Positions 1 to 5,512 of a stretch of DNA of 7,046 nt are shown here, piece by piece; position 1 is the first letter of the stretch; each line of letters begins with the position of its first letter. Source of the DNA: Sulfuricurvum sp. (lineage in GTDB: Bacteria; Campylobacterota; Campylobacteria; Campylobacterales; Sulfurimonadaceae). The stretch covers positions 1 through 7,046 of the forward strand of contig DZBC01000110.1 of NCBI GenBank assembly GCA_022729835.1, written 5' to 3'. Position numbers and translations under genes: made by a program. The notes below the pieces were generated by a model that made no database searches, was not told the DNA's origin, and was given only the letters and a program-made list of their open reading frames with translations.

Positions 1-539
1 ACTTCATGCACCTGCAGCTTAGCCCGTAACATATTGACCGATTCGGCCATCGGTTCGTCGAAAAGCCCAATCATCACATGGGCGCGGAGCTTTTTTTTGT
101 TGATCATCAAGATAAAATCTCTGGAAAATTCCGGATAATAGGCCAAACGCGAACCTGGCTTGATGGTGATGTAGACCTTGGTGGTATCGGCATTAGCACC
201 GATAGAGATATCGGCATCGGCAAAAGGAGTGCTACCGCTTTGGGAGTAGATTTCGATCTCATAAGCCTGACGCATCTCAAAATGTTCGTTGAGCAGTTCG
301 CCGGCATGAGATAACTCATGCAGATCGTCATGGTTCATCTCCTCCCACTCGGTACCGTCTGAGGTAACCAAACGGGTAAAGGTCTGCACGCTTAATAAGG
401 AAAAATCGAGTTGGTTGGGAGGAATTCCATGGCTGCTTGCGATGCGCAACAGCTCTTTGGCGACATTGTCAGTACGCACAACAACAGGTTGAATAATCTT
501 GCGTTCAACAGTGCCGCTTGCGTCTTTTGTGCTCTCCAC
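1..539 (-). CDS. FapA/DUF342-family protein, N-terminal part (runs off left edge)
   Basis: This is an open frame of about 179 codons that continues beyond the window, so only the N-terminal part is seen. I place the start at the GTG at 539-537. It has a GAGG ribosome binding site 7 nt upstream, and an in-frame TGA (551-549) rules out any earlier start. The protein begins VESTKDASGTVERK and is soluble-looking, with no signal peptide or membrane segment. Around residues 135-170 it carries a segment containing TTKVYITIKPGSRLAYYPEF, then INKKKLRAHVMIGLFDEP. This resembles the N-terminal region of Campylobacterota DUF342/FapA (flagellar assembly protein A) proteins, whose C-terminal beta-helix would lie outside the window. 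From memory, the C. jejuni murJ-cysS neighbourhood also has a divergent gene of this type (Cj0800c), which supports the call. The family's molecular role is poorly known. The assignment rests on recognition of family style and context, not on a catalytic motif. Confidence 0.6.
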   Translation of the reverse strand, partial: MESTKDASGTVERKIIQPVVVRTDNVAKELLRIASSHGIPPNQLDFSLLSVQTFTRLVTSDGTEWEEMNHDDLHELSHAGELLNEHFEMRQAYEIEIYSQSGSTPFADADISIGANADTTKVYITIKPGSRLAYYPEFSRDFILMINKKKLRAHVMIGLFDEPMAESVNMLRAKLQVHE

Positions 540-546
540 GGGATTG

Positions 547-550
547 CCTC
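547..550 (-). promoter_or_regulatory. Ribosome binding site that decides the GTG start of the FapA-like gene
   Basis: GAGG on the minus strand lies 7 nt before the GTG at 539-537. The same bases overlap the in-frame TGA at 551-549, so no longer N-terminus is possible in this frame. Confidence 0.6.
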
Positions 551-566
551 ATAAAGTGAATGTTAT

Positions 567-575
567 ATTTTAATC
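567..575 (-). promoter_or_regulatory. Putative -10 box for the FapA-like gene
   Basis: Reading on the minus strand, GATTAAAAT contains TAAAAT (572-567) about 28 nt before the GTG start. It fits the Campylobacterota sigma-70 pattern of a good -10 box preceded by G, without a clear -35. It is the mirror image of the -10 box proposed for murJ. Confidence 0.45.
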
Positions 576-582
576 GGCAATC

Positions 583-591
583 GGTTAAAAT
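583..591 (+). promoter_or_regulatory. Putative -10 box for murJ
   Basis: GGTTAAAAT contains TAAAAT (586-591), 21 nt before the murJ ATG. No TTGACA-like -35 is present at the expected distance, which is normal for Campylobacterota promoters. The implied leader is only about 15 nt and lacks an obvious Shine-Dalgarno sequence. Confidence 0.45.
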
Positions 592-612
592 TTCGTAAAA
601 AGCGCCTTCTAC

Positions 613-2010
613 ATGTTTAAATCCATTTTTACCAACGCTGCAGGTATCCTTTTCTCCCGCGTACTGGGCTTTGCACGCGATGTGATGATGGCTTCGCAAC
701 TTGGCGCATCGATCTACAGCGACATCTTTTTTATCGCCTTCAAGCTGCCCAATCTCTTTCGGCGCATCTTTGCCGAGGGGGCTTTTACACAGGCCTTTTT
801 ACCTTCTTTCACCCGTTCCAAGCACAAAGCGGTCTTTTCAGTCACGGTGTTTGCCCTTTTTCTTGGTGTCATTGTGTTGATGTGCCTACTTGTCACCTTT
901 TTTCCACACATCAGCGCTCAGGCAATCGCGCTGGGCTACGATGAGGTGCAAATCGAGCTGGCCGCACCTTATGTAGCGATCAACTTCTGGTATCTGCCAC
1001 TGATCTTTGCCGTCACTTTTTTGGGTACCTTGTTGCAATACCGTGGCCACTTTGCCACCACCGCCTATGCCACAGGCCTGCTCAATGTCGTGATGATCCT
1101 TGCTTTATGGCTTGCGCGCGATTTGGATGATGCAACAATGGTAGAGTATCTCAGCTATGGCGTGGTCCTTGGCGGCGTCGCGCAGTTGCTTGTGCATCTT
1201 TTTGTACTTTATCGGCTCAAGCTCCATCCGCTGCTGCTTGGCGGCGTGCGCTATTTTAGGCGCAAAGCGCCGCGTATCCGTGAAGAGCGCCAGCGTTTTT
1301 ACCAACAGTTTTTTCCCGCCGTCTGGGGCAACTCGAGTGCGCAGTTTTCGGCTTTTCTCGATACTTGGTTGGCCAGCTTTCTCGCCGCCGGAGCTGTGAG
1401 CTACCTCTACTACGCCAACCGTGTCTTTCAGCTCCCTTTGGCGCTTTTCGCTATCGCCACCTCTATCGCGCTCTTTCCCAAAGTCTCGCGCCACCTCAAG
1501 CATGGCGACGAAGCCAAAGCACGCGATATGCTGCGCCGCGCATTCTGGTTTCTCGCCTTTTTGCTCACCGCGAGCACCATCGGTGGGATCATCCTAGCCC
1601 CTGAGATCACCGCGCTGCTTTTTGAGCGCGGCGCCTTTACATGTAACGATACGGCGCAGACCGCGCTGGTGCTGCAGATGTACCTCGCAGGGCTGCTGCC
1701 TTTTGGTCTTTCCAAACTCTTTTCGCTCTGGCTCTACGCACAGCAGCGCCAGAGCGAAGCCGCCACAATCGCCACATGGATGCTGGGCACAAATATACTT
1801 TTTTCGCTCGCACTCATCACACCGATGGGCGCCGCCGGACTCGCACTGGCCACTTCACTTAGCGGTATCATCGGCTTTATCGCTACCGTTCGCGCCTTTG
1901 GTTACCGATATTTCTTGGAGATAATCACACACCGATTTAGCCTCTACTGGTTGTTGGGCACAGTACTCTTCACGGCACTTCTGCTGCTACTCAAGGATGT
2001 ATTACACTGA
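613..2010 (+). CDS. murJ: Lipid II flippase MurJ (MviN)
   Basis: MurJ is an inner-membrane MOP-superfamily transporter that flips lipid II to the periplasmic face for peptidoglycan assembly. The 465-residue product is hydrophobic throughout and somewhat shorter than the roughly 510-residue E. coli protein. The N-terminus carries the family signature: SRVLGFARD (residues 15-23), SDIFFIAFKLPNLFRRIFAEGAF (36-58, the lipid II binding region) and, later, YYANRVFQLP (266-275). Arginines corresponding to E. coli R18, R24, R52 and R270 are present here as R16, R22, R50 and R270, and D37 matches D39. The ATG at 613 gives the usual family start, although no strong ribosome binding site precedes it. The gene is divergent from the FapA-like gene and converges with the DUF389 gene, with no terminator between them. 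It contains one TTACATGTAA palindrome, encoding Thr343-Cys344. The identification is secure. Confidence 0.97.
   Translation: MFKSIFTNAAGILFSRVLGFARDVMMASQLGASIYSDIFFIAFKLPNLFRRIFAEGAFTQAFLPSFTRSKHKAVFSVTVFALFLGVIVLMCLLVTFFPHISAQAIALGYDEVQIELAAPYVAINFWYLPLIFAVTFLGTLLQYRGHFATTAYATGLLNVVMILALWLARDLDDATMVEYLSYGVVLGGVAQLLVHLFVLYRLKLHPLLLGGVRYFRRKAPRIREERQRFYQQFFPAVWGNSSAQFSAFLDTWLASFLAAGAVSYLYYANRVFQLPLALFAIATSIALFPKVSRHLKHGDEAKARDMLRRAFWFLAFLLTASTIGGIILAPEITALLFERGAFTCNDTAQTALVLQMYLAGLLPFGLSKLFSLWLYAQQRQSEAATIATWMLGTNILFSLALITPMGAAGLALATSLSGIIGFIATVRAFGYRYFLEIITHRFSLYWLLGTVLFTALLLLLKDVLH
1637..1646. repeat. TTACATGTAA palindrome, copy 1 (inside murJ)
   Basis: A perfect 10-bp palindrome begins at the second base of a codon (ttt-aca-tgt-aac, Phe-Thr-Cys-Asn, residues 342-345). 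It is one of three identical copies in the window, the others being at 4751 and 6008. Confidence 0.9.
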
Positions 2011-2012
2011 CA

Positions 2013-2984
2013 TCATCGGCGCATATACATCAGCAAAATTAAAATTCCCAAGCTCACCAGCCACCCCAAAACATAGACAATCTGCGCATGTTGCGCTTTC
2101 CCTTTTTCCACATAGGTGCGCGGACGAATGCCTTTGATGTCGAACACAATTTTGCTGGCCAGATTGACGCTAACGACATTGACAAGCAGCAACAAACCCG
2201 CACCCGTAGCAAGTGTCGTATTCCCCGAGCCCAACATCAATCCCATGGTTGCTGCCGGCGGCAACAAAGCTACAGCAACCATCACCCCAACCAAGACACT
2301 TGAAAGCCCCGTCGTCAAAGAGAGCGCCGCCGCCGCGCCCGATGCCAGAGCCAAAACTGCCGAATCAAGACCCACATGTGTCCTAGACATCAGCTCATGA
2401 CTGTTTATATCCACAGGCCAAAAGATCCCCAAAACGGCGCAGACCGCAACGCTTAAAAAAATGCCGACACCAAGCGTCTGCAACGATTTACGAATGAGGG
2501 ATAAATCGCCAATCGCAGAACCCAGACTAAGTGCAAGATTGGGGGCGAGTAAAGGGGCGATCACCATAGCTCCAATCACTACGGCGATGTTGTTTTTCAT
2601 CAGCCCTACCGCCGCCACCAGTGCGGCCAACGCTACCAAGACGATAAAATTAACATCCAGCCGAGCGCCTTTTTCCACGCCCTCATAAAGAGACTCACGC
2701 GCTGCGGTTGCAGCCTGTTCTTGCCGACGATTTTTCTCTTCGGGTGCAGGCAGAGACATCTCCACAGCCAATACAACCACACGGGCGGCTGGCTGCGCAC
2801 CCAGAATATTTTGCAAACTATCAAGCACTGTCTGAAGTTTCTCATCGCTAAGCAGCATCCACATCTGCTGCATACGGTCTTCACCTACAACGCCCAGCCG
2901 AAAATCCTGCACCTTTACTTTATCCGCAATCGCCGACACAGTGGATGCGCTGCTCGCCTCTGCGATAATTTCAATATATTTCAT
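2013..2984 (-). CDS. DUF389 (TIGR00341) family integral membrane protein
   Basis: This 323-residue protein starts MKYIEIIAEA. The ATG at 2984 is 7 nt downstream of an AGAGGA ribosome binding site (2997-2992). Residues 1-75 form a soluble alpha/beta-looking N-terminal domain, followed by a charged linker (about 80-110). A block of roughly six hydrophobic segments extends to the C-terminus, the last at 301-320 before the final Arg-Arg. The conserved family stretch KNNIAVVIGAMVIAPLLAPN (130-149) and the later GLSSVLVGVMVAVALLPPAA (226-245) are the hallmark of DUF389/TIGR00341 proteins. The family has no firmly established function. Transport is a common guess, but nothing in the sequence proves a substrate. 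The gene has its own putative promoter, converges on murJ with 2 bp between stop codons, and is divergent from pldA. Confidence 0.88.
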   Translation of the reverse strand: MKYIEIIAEASSASTVSAIADKVKVQDFRLGVVGEDRMQQMWMLLSDEKLQTVLDSLQNILGAQPAARVVVLAVEMSLPAPEEKNRRQEQAATAARESLYEGVEKGARLDVNFIVLVALAALVAAVGLMKNNIAVVIGAMVIAPLLAPNLALSLGSAIGDLSLIRKSLQTLGVGIFLSVAVCAVLGIFWPVDINSHELMSRTHVGLDSAVLALASGAAAALSLTTGLSSVLVGVMVAVALLPPAATMGLMLGSGNTTLATGAGLLLLVNVVSVNLASKIVFDIKGIRPRTYVEKGKAQHAQIVYVLGWLVSLGILILLMYMRR

Positions 2985-3006
2985 TTTCTATTCCTCTGAA
3001 TGCTCC

Positions 3007-3012
3007 ACTATA
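3007..3012 (-). promoter_or_regulatory. Putative -10 box for the DUF389 gene
   Basis: On the minus strand TATAGT (3012-3007) matches TATAAT at five of six positions and lies 22 nt before the ATG. This predicts a short leader that just includes the ribosome binding site. No clear -35 is visible. Confidence 0.4.
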
Positions 3013-3045
3013 GCGACTATCCGTTTAAAGAGATGCGAAGTTTTT

Positions 3046-3053
3046 GGCATACT
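3046..3053 (+). promoter_or_regulatory. Possible -10 box for pldA
   Basis: GGCATACT, preceded by a run of five T, resembles a Campylobacterota -10 region (CATACT at 3048-3053). It lies 32 nt before the pldA ATG. TATAGC within the second 12-bp repeat is too close to the start codon to serve instead. This is a weak prediction. Confidence 0.3.
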
Positions 3054-3085
3054 GTCACTTGGCACTATAGCGACAAGGAAATGGT

Positions 3086-4033
3086 ATGAACGCTTTGATT
3101 GTTCTAATATTTTTGTTGGGATGTGTAGCGGCGGAAGAGACGGTTCCCAATATCGAAGCGTTGATTGCCCAAAATCAAAAAAAGCTCTACCACTCCATCG
3201 ATGACATGAATGACACCGACGCTAGATACACGGTCAAAAAGATACTCACAGGTCTTTTCGGCCTCAAGCCCTACAATGAAAACTATCTGCTTCCCTTCGC
3301 ATATCGCGAGGGACACTACACCTCCTACACCCCCAGCGACAAATACACCAACATCGAAGCCGAAATGCAGATCAGCTTGCAATATGACCTCTACACCGAT
3401 CTTTTTGGGTTAGATGAAGTCTACTCTCTGGCCTTTACCCAAAAATCCATGTGGCAGATCTATGAAAAATCCTCCCCGTTTCGAGAAACCAATTACCATC
3501 CCGAATTTCTGATCAGCTTTCCGCTCTATCACGCCTCGGATATTTTGAGCCTGAAAATGTTTCAGGTTTCGCTCGCCCACCAATCTAACGGTCAGGGCAA
3601 CGTCACCAAGCTCGACTACAATCTCAGCACGATTGAAAATATAAGCCAAAAAAGCTGGATCGAAAACCGCTCCCGCTCATGGAACTACACAACAGGCATG
3701 CTGGTTATGCAACACCGCGCGCTCTTTCTCGCACTCAAAGGATGGTACCGCTTGGATGACGGCACGGAAGATGATAATGCCGACCTGCTCAAATATATGG
3801 GGCACGGTGAGGTATCGCTACTGGTGCCATATGGAAAAGGATTGTACAAAACACGCTTTCGGCGCAATTTCCAAACCGGTTACGGTCTACTGGAGGGCTC
3901 GTTCTCCTATCCGATGGCCAATCATGACAACGTCTACATCTATGCCAAAATCTTCAGCGGATACGGCGAAACGCTCATTGATTACGACCAGTACGTCACG
4001 AAGTTCTCTATCGGGTTTAGTTTTTCTAGGTAA
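3086..4033 (+). CDS. pldA: Outer-membrane phospholipase A (OMPLA)
   Basis: OMPLA is a Ca2+-dependent outer-membrane beta-barrel hydrolase that removes acyl chains from misplaced phospholipids. The 315-residue product starts at the ATG at 3086, after AAGGAA (3075-3080); a TAG stop lies in frame just upstream. A short hydrophobic signal peptide ends at LLGCVAA (residues 10-16). The barrel carries the family blocks FTQKSMWQIYEKSSPFRETN (117-136), YHPEF (137-141), AHQSNG (164-169), SRSWN (196-200), KYMGHGE (236-242) and GYGETLIDYD (292-301). The E. coli triad His142/Ser144/Asn156 maps to His165/Ser167/Asn200, so it looks active. Ser196 matches the calcium-site Ser152, while Gln170 takes the place of Arg147. 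About 21 extra residues separate HQSNG from SRSWN compared with E. coli. The next gene, cysS, begins 71 bp downstream with its own promoter. Confidence 0.94.
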   Translation: MNALIVLIFLLGCVAAEETVPNIEALIAQNQKKLYHSIDDMNDTDARYTVKKILTGLFGLKPYNENYLLPFAYREGHYTSYTPSDKYTNIEAEMQISLQYDLYTDLFGLDEVYSLAFTQKSMWQIYEKSSPFRETNYHPEFLISFPLYHASDILSLKMFQVSLAHQSNGQGNVTKLDYNLSTIENISQKSWIENRSRSWNYTTGMLVMQHRALFLALKGWYRLDDGTEDDNADLLKYMGHGEVSLLVPYGKGLYKTRFRRNFQTGYGLLEGSFSYPMANHDNVYIYAKIFSGYGETLIDYDQYVTKFSIGFSFSR

Positions 4034-4049
4034 GACACCGCCGCCTTTG

Positions 4050-4057
4050 GCTATAAT
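4050..4057 (+). promoter_or_regulatory. Strong -10 box (TATAAT) for the cysS operon
   Basis: GCTATAAT contains a perfect TATAAT (4052-4057) preceded by GGC, as in the Campylobacterota gnTATAAT pattern. T-rich sequence from the end of pldA lies upstream. The predicted start is near 4064, giving a leader of about 40 nt with GGAG (4094-4097) 7 nt before the cysS ATG. Confidence 0.65.
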
Positions 4058-4104
4058 CCCGGTTTCATTCGGCTTTTGTTGGCTGCCTAATATGGAGTTA
4101 TTAC

Positions 4105-5508
4105 ATGCGACTTTTTGATTCCAAAACCAAAACCAAGCGCGAATTCACCCCCCAAAATCCGCCACGCGTCACCCTCTATGTCTGCGGCCCCACCGTCTAC
4201 GACGACGCCCATCTAGGACACGCCAAGAGCGCTCTGGTCTTTGATCTGCTCGCACGCGTACTGCGCGCCAACGGGTATGCACTGACCTACGCCAAAAACA
4301 TTACCGATATTGACGACAAGATCATCAACAAAGCTACGCAAACAGGTGAGCCCATCGCTGATCTCACCGCACGCTATACCGAGGACTACCACCGCGACAT
4401 GGACGCGCTGGGCGTCATGCGACCCGACATCGAACCGCGCGCAACCGAATCGATCGAGTCGATGTTACAGATGATAGATGCGCTCATCGCCTCAGGCCAC
4501 GCCTACGCGACGCCGCAGGGAGACGTCTATTTTGATACCAAAAGCGATAGTGCGTATTTAAGTCTTTCTGGACGCAAACAAGAGGAGAGCGACACACAAA
4601 GCCGCGTCGAATCCAGCGCGCACAAGAAGCAAAGCGCCGATTTTGCTCTTTGGAAAGCGCTGCGCGAGGGCGGCGACACCTTTGATTCGCCCTATGGCGC
4701 AGGGCGTCCCGGATGGCATCTGGAGTGCTCGGCAATGATTCAAAAACACCTTACATGTAAGGGTGATACCTTTGGTGTGGATATCCACGGCGGCGGCGCG
4801 GATCTGCTCTTTCCGCATCATGAAAACGAAGCGGCGCAGACCCGCTGCGCACTCGGTCACGAGCTGGCCAATTTCTGGGTTCACAACGGTTTTGTCACCA
4901 TTGACGGCGAGAAGATGTCCAAGAGTTTGGGAAACAGCTTCTTTCTCAAAGATGCCCTCAAGCACTATCAGGGCGAAGTGCTACGCTTTTATCTACTTGG
5001 TGTTCACTACCGCGCCAATTTCAACTTTAGCGAAGAGGATCTCCTCGCCTCCAAACGCCGACTCGACAAGCTTTACCGCCTCAAAAAGCGGCTTTTTGGC
5101 CTCACATGCGGCGATATCAAAACGCCCTTTCAAGCTCAACTGCTCGAAGCGTTGGATGATGATCTGAATGTCTCGGTCGCCTACGCACTTATCGATGCGA
5201 TGATCACCTATGCCAACGAAGGACTCGATCTCAACCCCAAAGACAAAGTATTGCGCGAAGCAACCCTCGCCAATCTTACTTTTGTTGAGTCACTGCTGGG
5301 ATTTGGCACTCAACATCCGTTTGCATACTTTCAGTTCGGTATCGACGAAGCGACCAAAGCGCATATTGATACGCTCATCGAAGAGCGCAACGAAGCCAAG
5401 AGAGCAAAAGCCTTCGAGCGATCCGATGCAATCCGCGCCGAAATAAGCGCACTGGGCATCTCACTCATGGACACACCGCAGGGCACTTTTTGGGAGCGAA
5501 AGGAGTAG
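4105..5508 (+). CDS. cysS: Cysteinyl-tRNA synthetase
   Basis: CysS is a class I aminoacyl-tRNA synthetase that charges tRNA-Cys in the cytoplasm. The 467-residue protein is of normal family length and begins MRLFDSKTKTKREF. The nucleotide-binding signature is present as CGPTVYDDAHLGHA (27-40), with HLGH as the HIGH motif, and EKMSKSLGNS (269-278) is the KMSKS loop. The zinc ligands that discriminate cysteine are intact: Cys27, Cys208 (GWHLEC), His238 and Glu242 (FPHHENE), matching E. coli C28, C209, H234 and E238. Five extra residues lie between Cys208 and His238 relative to E. coli, in the stretch LTCKGDTFGV. The TTACATGTAA palindrome codes for part of this stretch. The gene has its own promoter, and the following HD-GYP gene starts 4 bp after its stop codon. 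Confidence 0.98.
   Translation: MRLFDSKTKTKREFTPQNPPRVTLYVCGPTVYDDAHLGHAKSALVFDLLARVLRANGYALTYAKNITDIDDKIINKATQTGEPIADLTARYTEDYHRDMDALGVMRPDIEPRATESIESMLQMIDALIASGHAYATPQGDVYFDTKSDSAYLSLSGRKQEESDTQSRVESSAHKKQSADFALWKALREGGDTFDSPYGAGRPGWHLECSAMIQKHLTCKGDTFGVDIHGGGADLLFPHHENEAAQTRCALGHELANFWVHNGFVTIDGEKMSKSLGNSFFLKDALKHYQGEVLRFYLLGVHYRANFNFSEEDLLASKRRLDKLYRLKKRLFGLTCGDIKTPFQAQLLEALDDDLNVSVAYALIDAMITYANEGLDLNPKDKVLREATLANLTFVESLLGFGTQHPFAYFQFGIDEATKAHIDTLIEERNEAKRAKAFERSDAIRAEISALGISLMDTPQGTFWERKE
4751..4760. repeat. TTACATGTAA palindrome, copy 2 (inside cysS)
   Basis: A perfect 10-bp palindrome in the same codon phase as copy 1 (ctt-aca-tgt-aag, Leu216-Thr-Cys-Lys219). It lies within the segment that is longer than in E. 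coli CysS. Confidence 0.9.
5499..5505 (+). promoter_or_regulatory. Ribosome binding site of the HD-GYP gene, embedded in the cysS 3' end
   Basis: AAAGGAG overlaps the last codons of cysS and ends 7 nt before the next ATG. The TAG of cysS (5506-5508) lies between the two, so translational coupling of the two genes is likely. Confidence 0.75.
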
Positions 5509-5512
5509 CGAC

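Larger units (their letters stand above)
567..591. repeat. Inverted repeat spanning both divergent -10 boxes
   Basis: ATTTTAA (567-573) and TTAAAAT (585-591) are perfect 7-bp inverted arms. The 11-bp centre, TCGGCAATCGG, itself contains TCGG twice. Each arm contains the -10 box of one divergent gene, so the structure is either a consequence of two similar promoters or an operator covering both. Confidence 0.6.
3006..3074. repeat. Perfect 12-bp direct repeat, CACTATAGCGAC x2
   Basis: CACTATAGCGAC occurs at 3006-3017 and again at 3063-3074, 57 bp apart start to start, in the 101-bp region between the divergent DUF389 and pldA genes. The first copy includes the putative -10 box of the DUF389 gene on the minus strand. 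The second ends immediately before the pldA ribosome binding site. The pair could be duplicated operator or promoter elements. Confidence 0.85.

Noticed and set aside
1105..1503. Minus-strand open frame of 132 codons inside murJ
   Set aside because: Antisense shadow of murJ: no family resemblance, no promoter or ribosome binding site, and no hydrophobic or domain pattern.
3063..3074. TATAGC in the second 12-bp repeat as the pldA -10 box
   Set aside because: It lies only about 15 nt before the ATG, so the transcript would begin at or inside the ribosome binding site.
3040..3074. Sigma-54 promoter (TGGCAC-like elements) upstream of pldA
   Set aside because: TTGGCA and TTGGCAC are present, but neither is followed at the right distance by the GC-containing -12 element.
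4098..4110. TTACATGCGA at the cysS start and TACATGTTTA at the murJ start as further copies of the palindrome
   Set aside because: Both contain TACATG because of the ATG start codon but miss two or three bases of TTACATGTAA, so they are not counted.
4558..4965. Minus-strand open frame of 135 codons inside cysS
   Set aside because: Antisense to a secure cysS with conserved motifs. It has no recognisable domain or ribosome binding site, and such shadow frames are common at this base composition.
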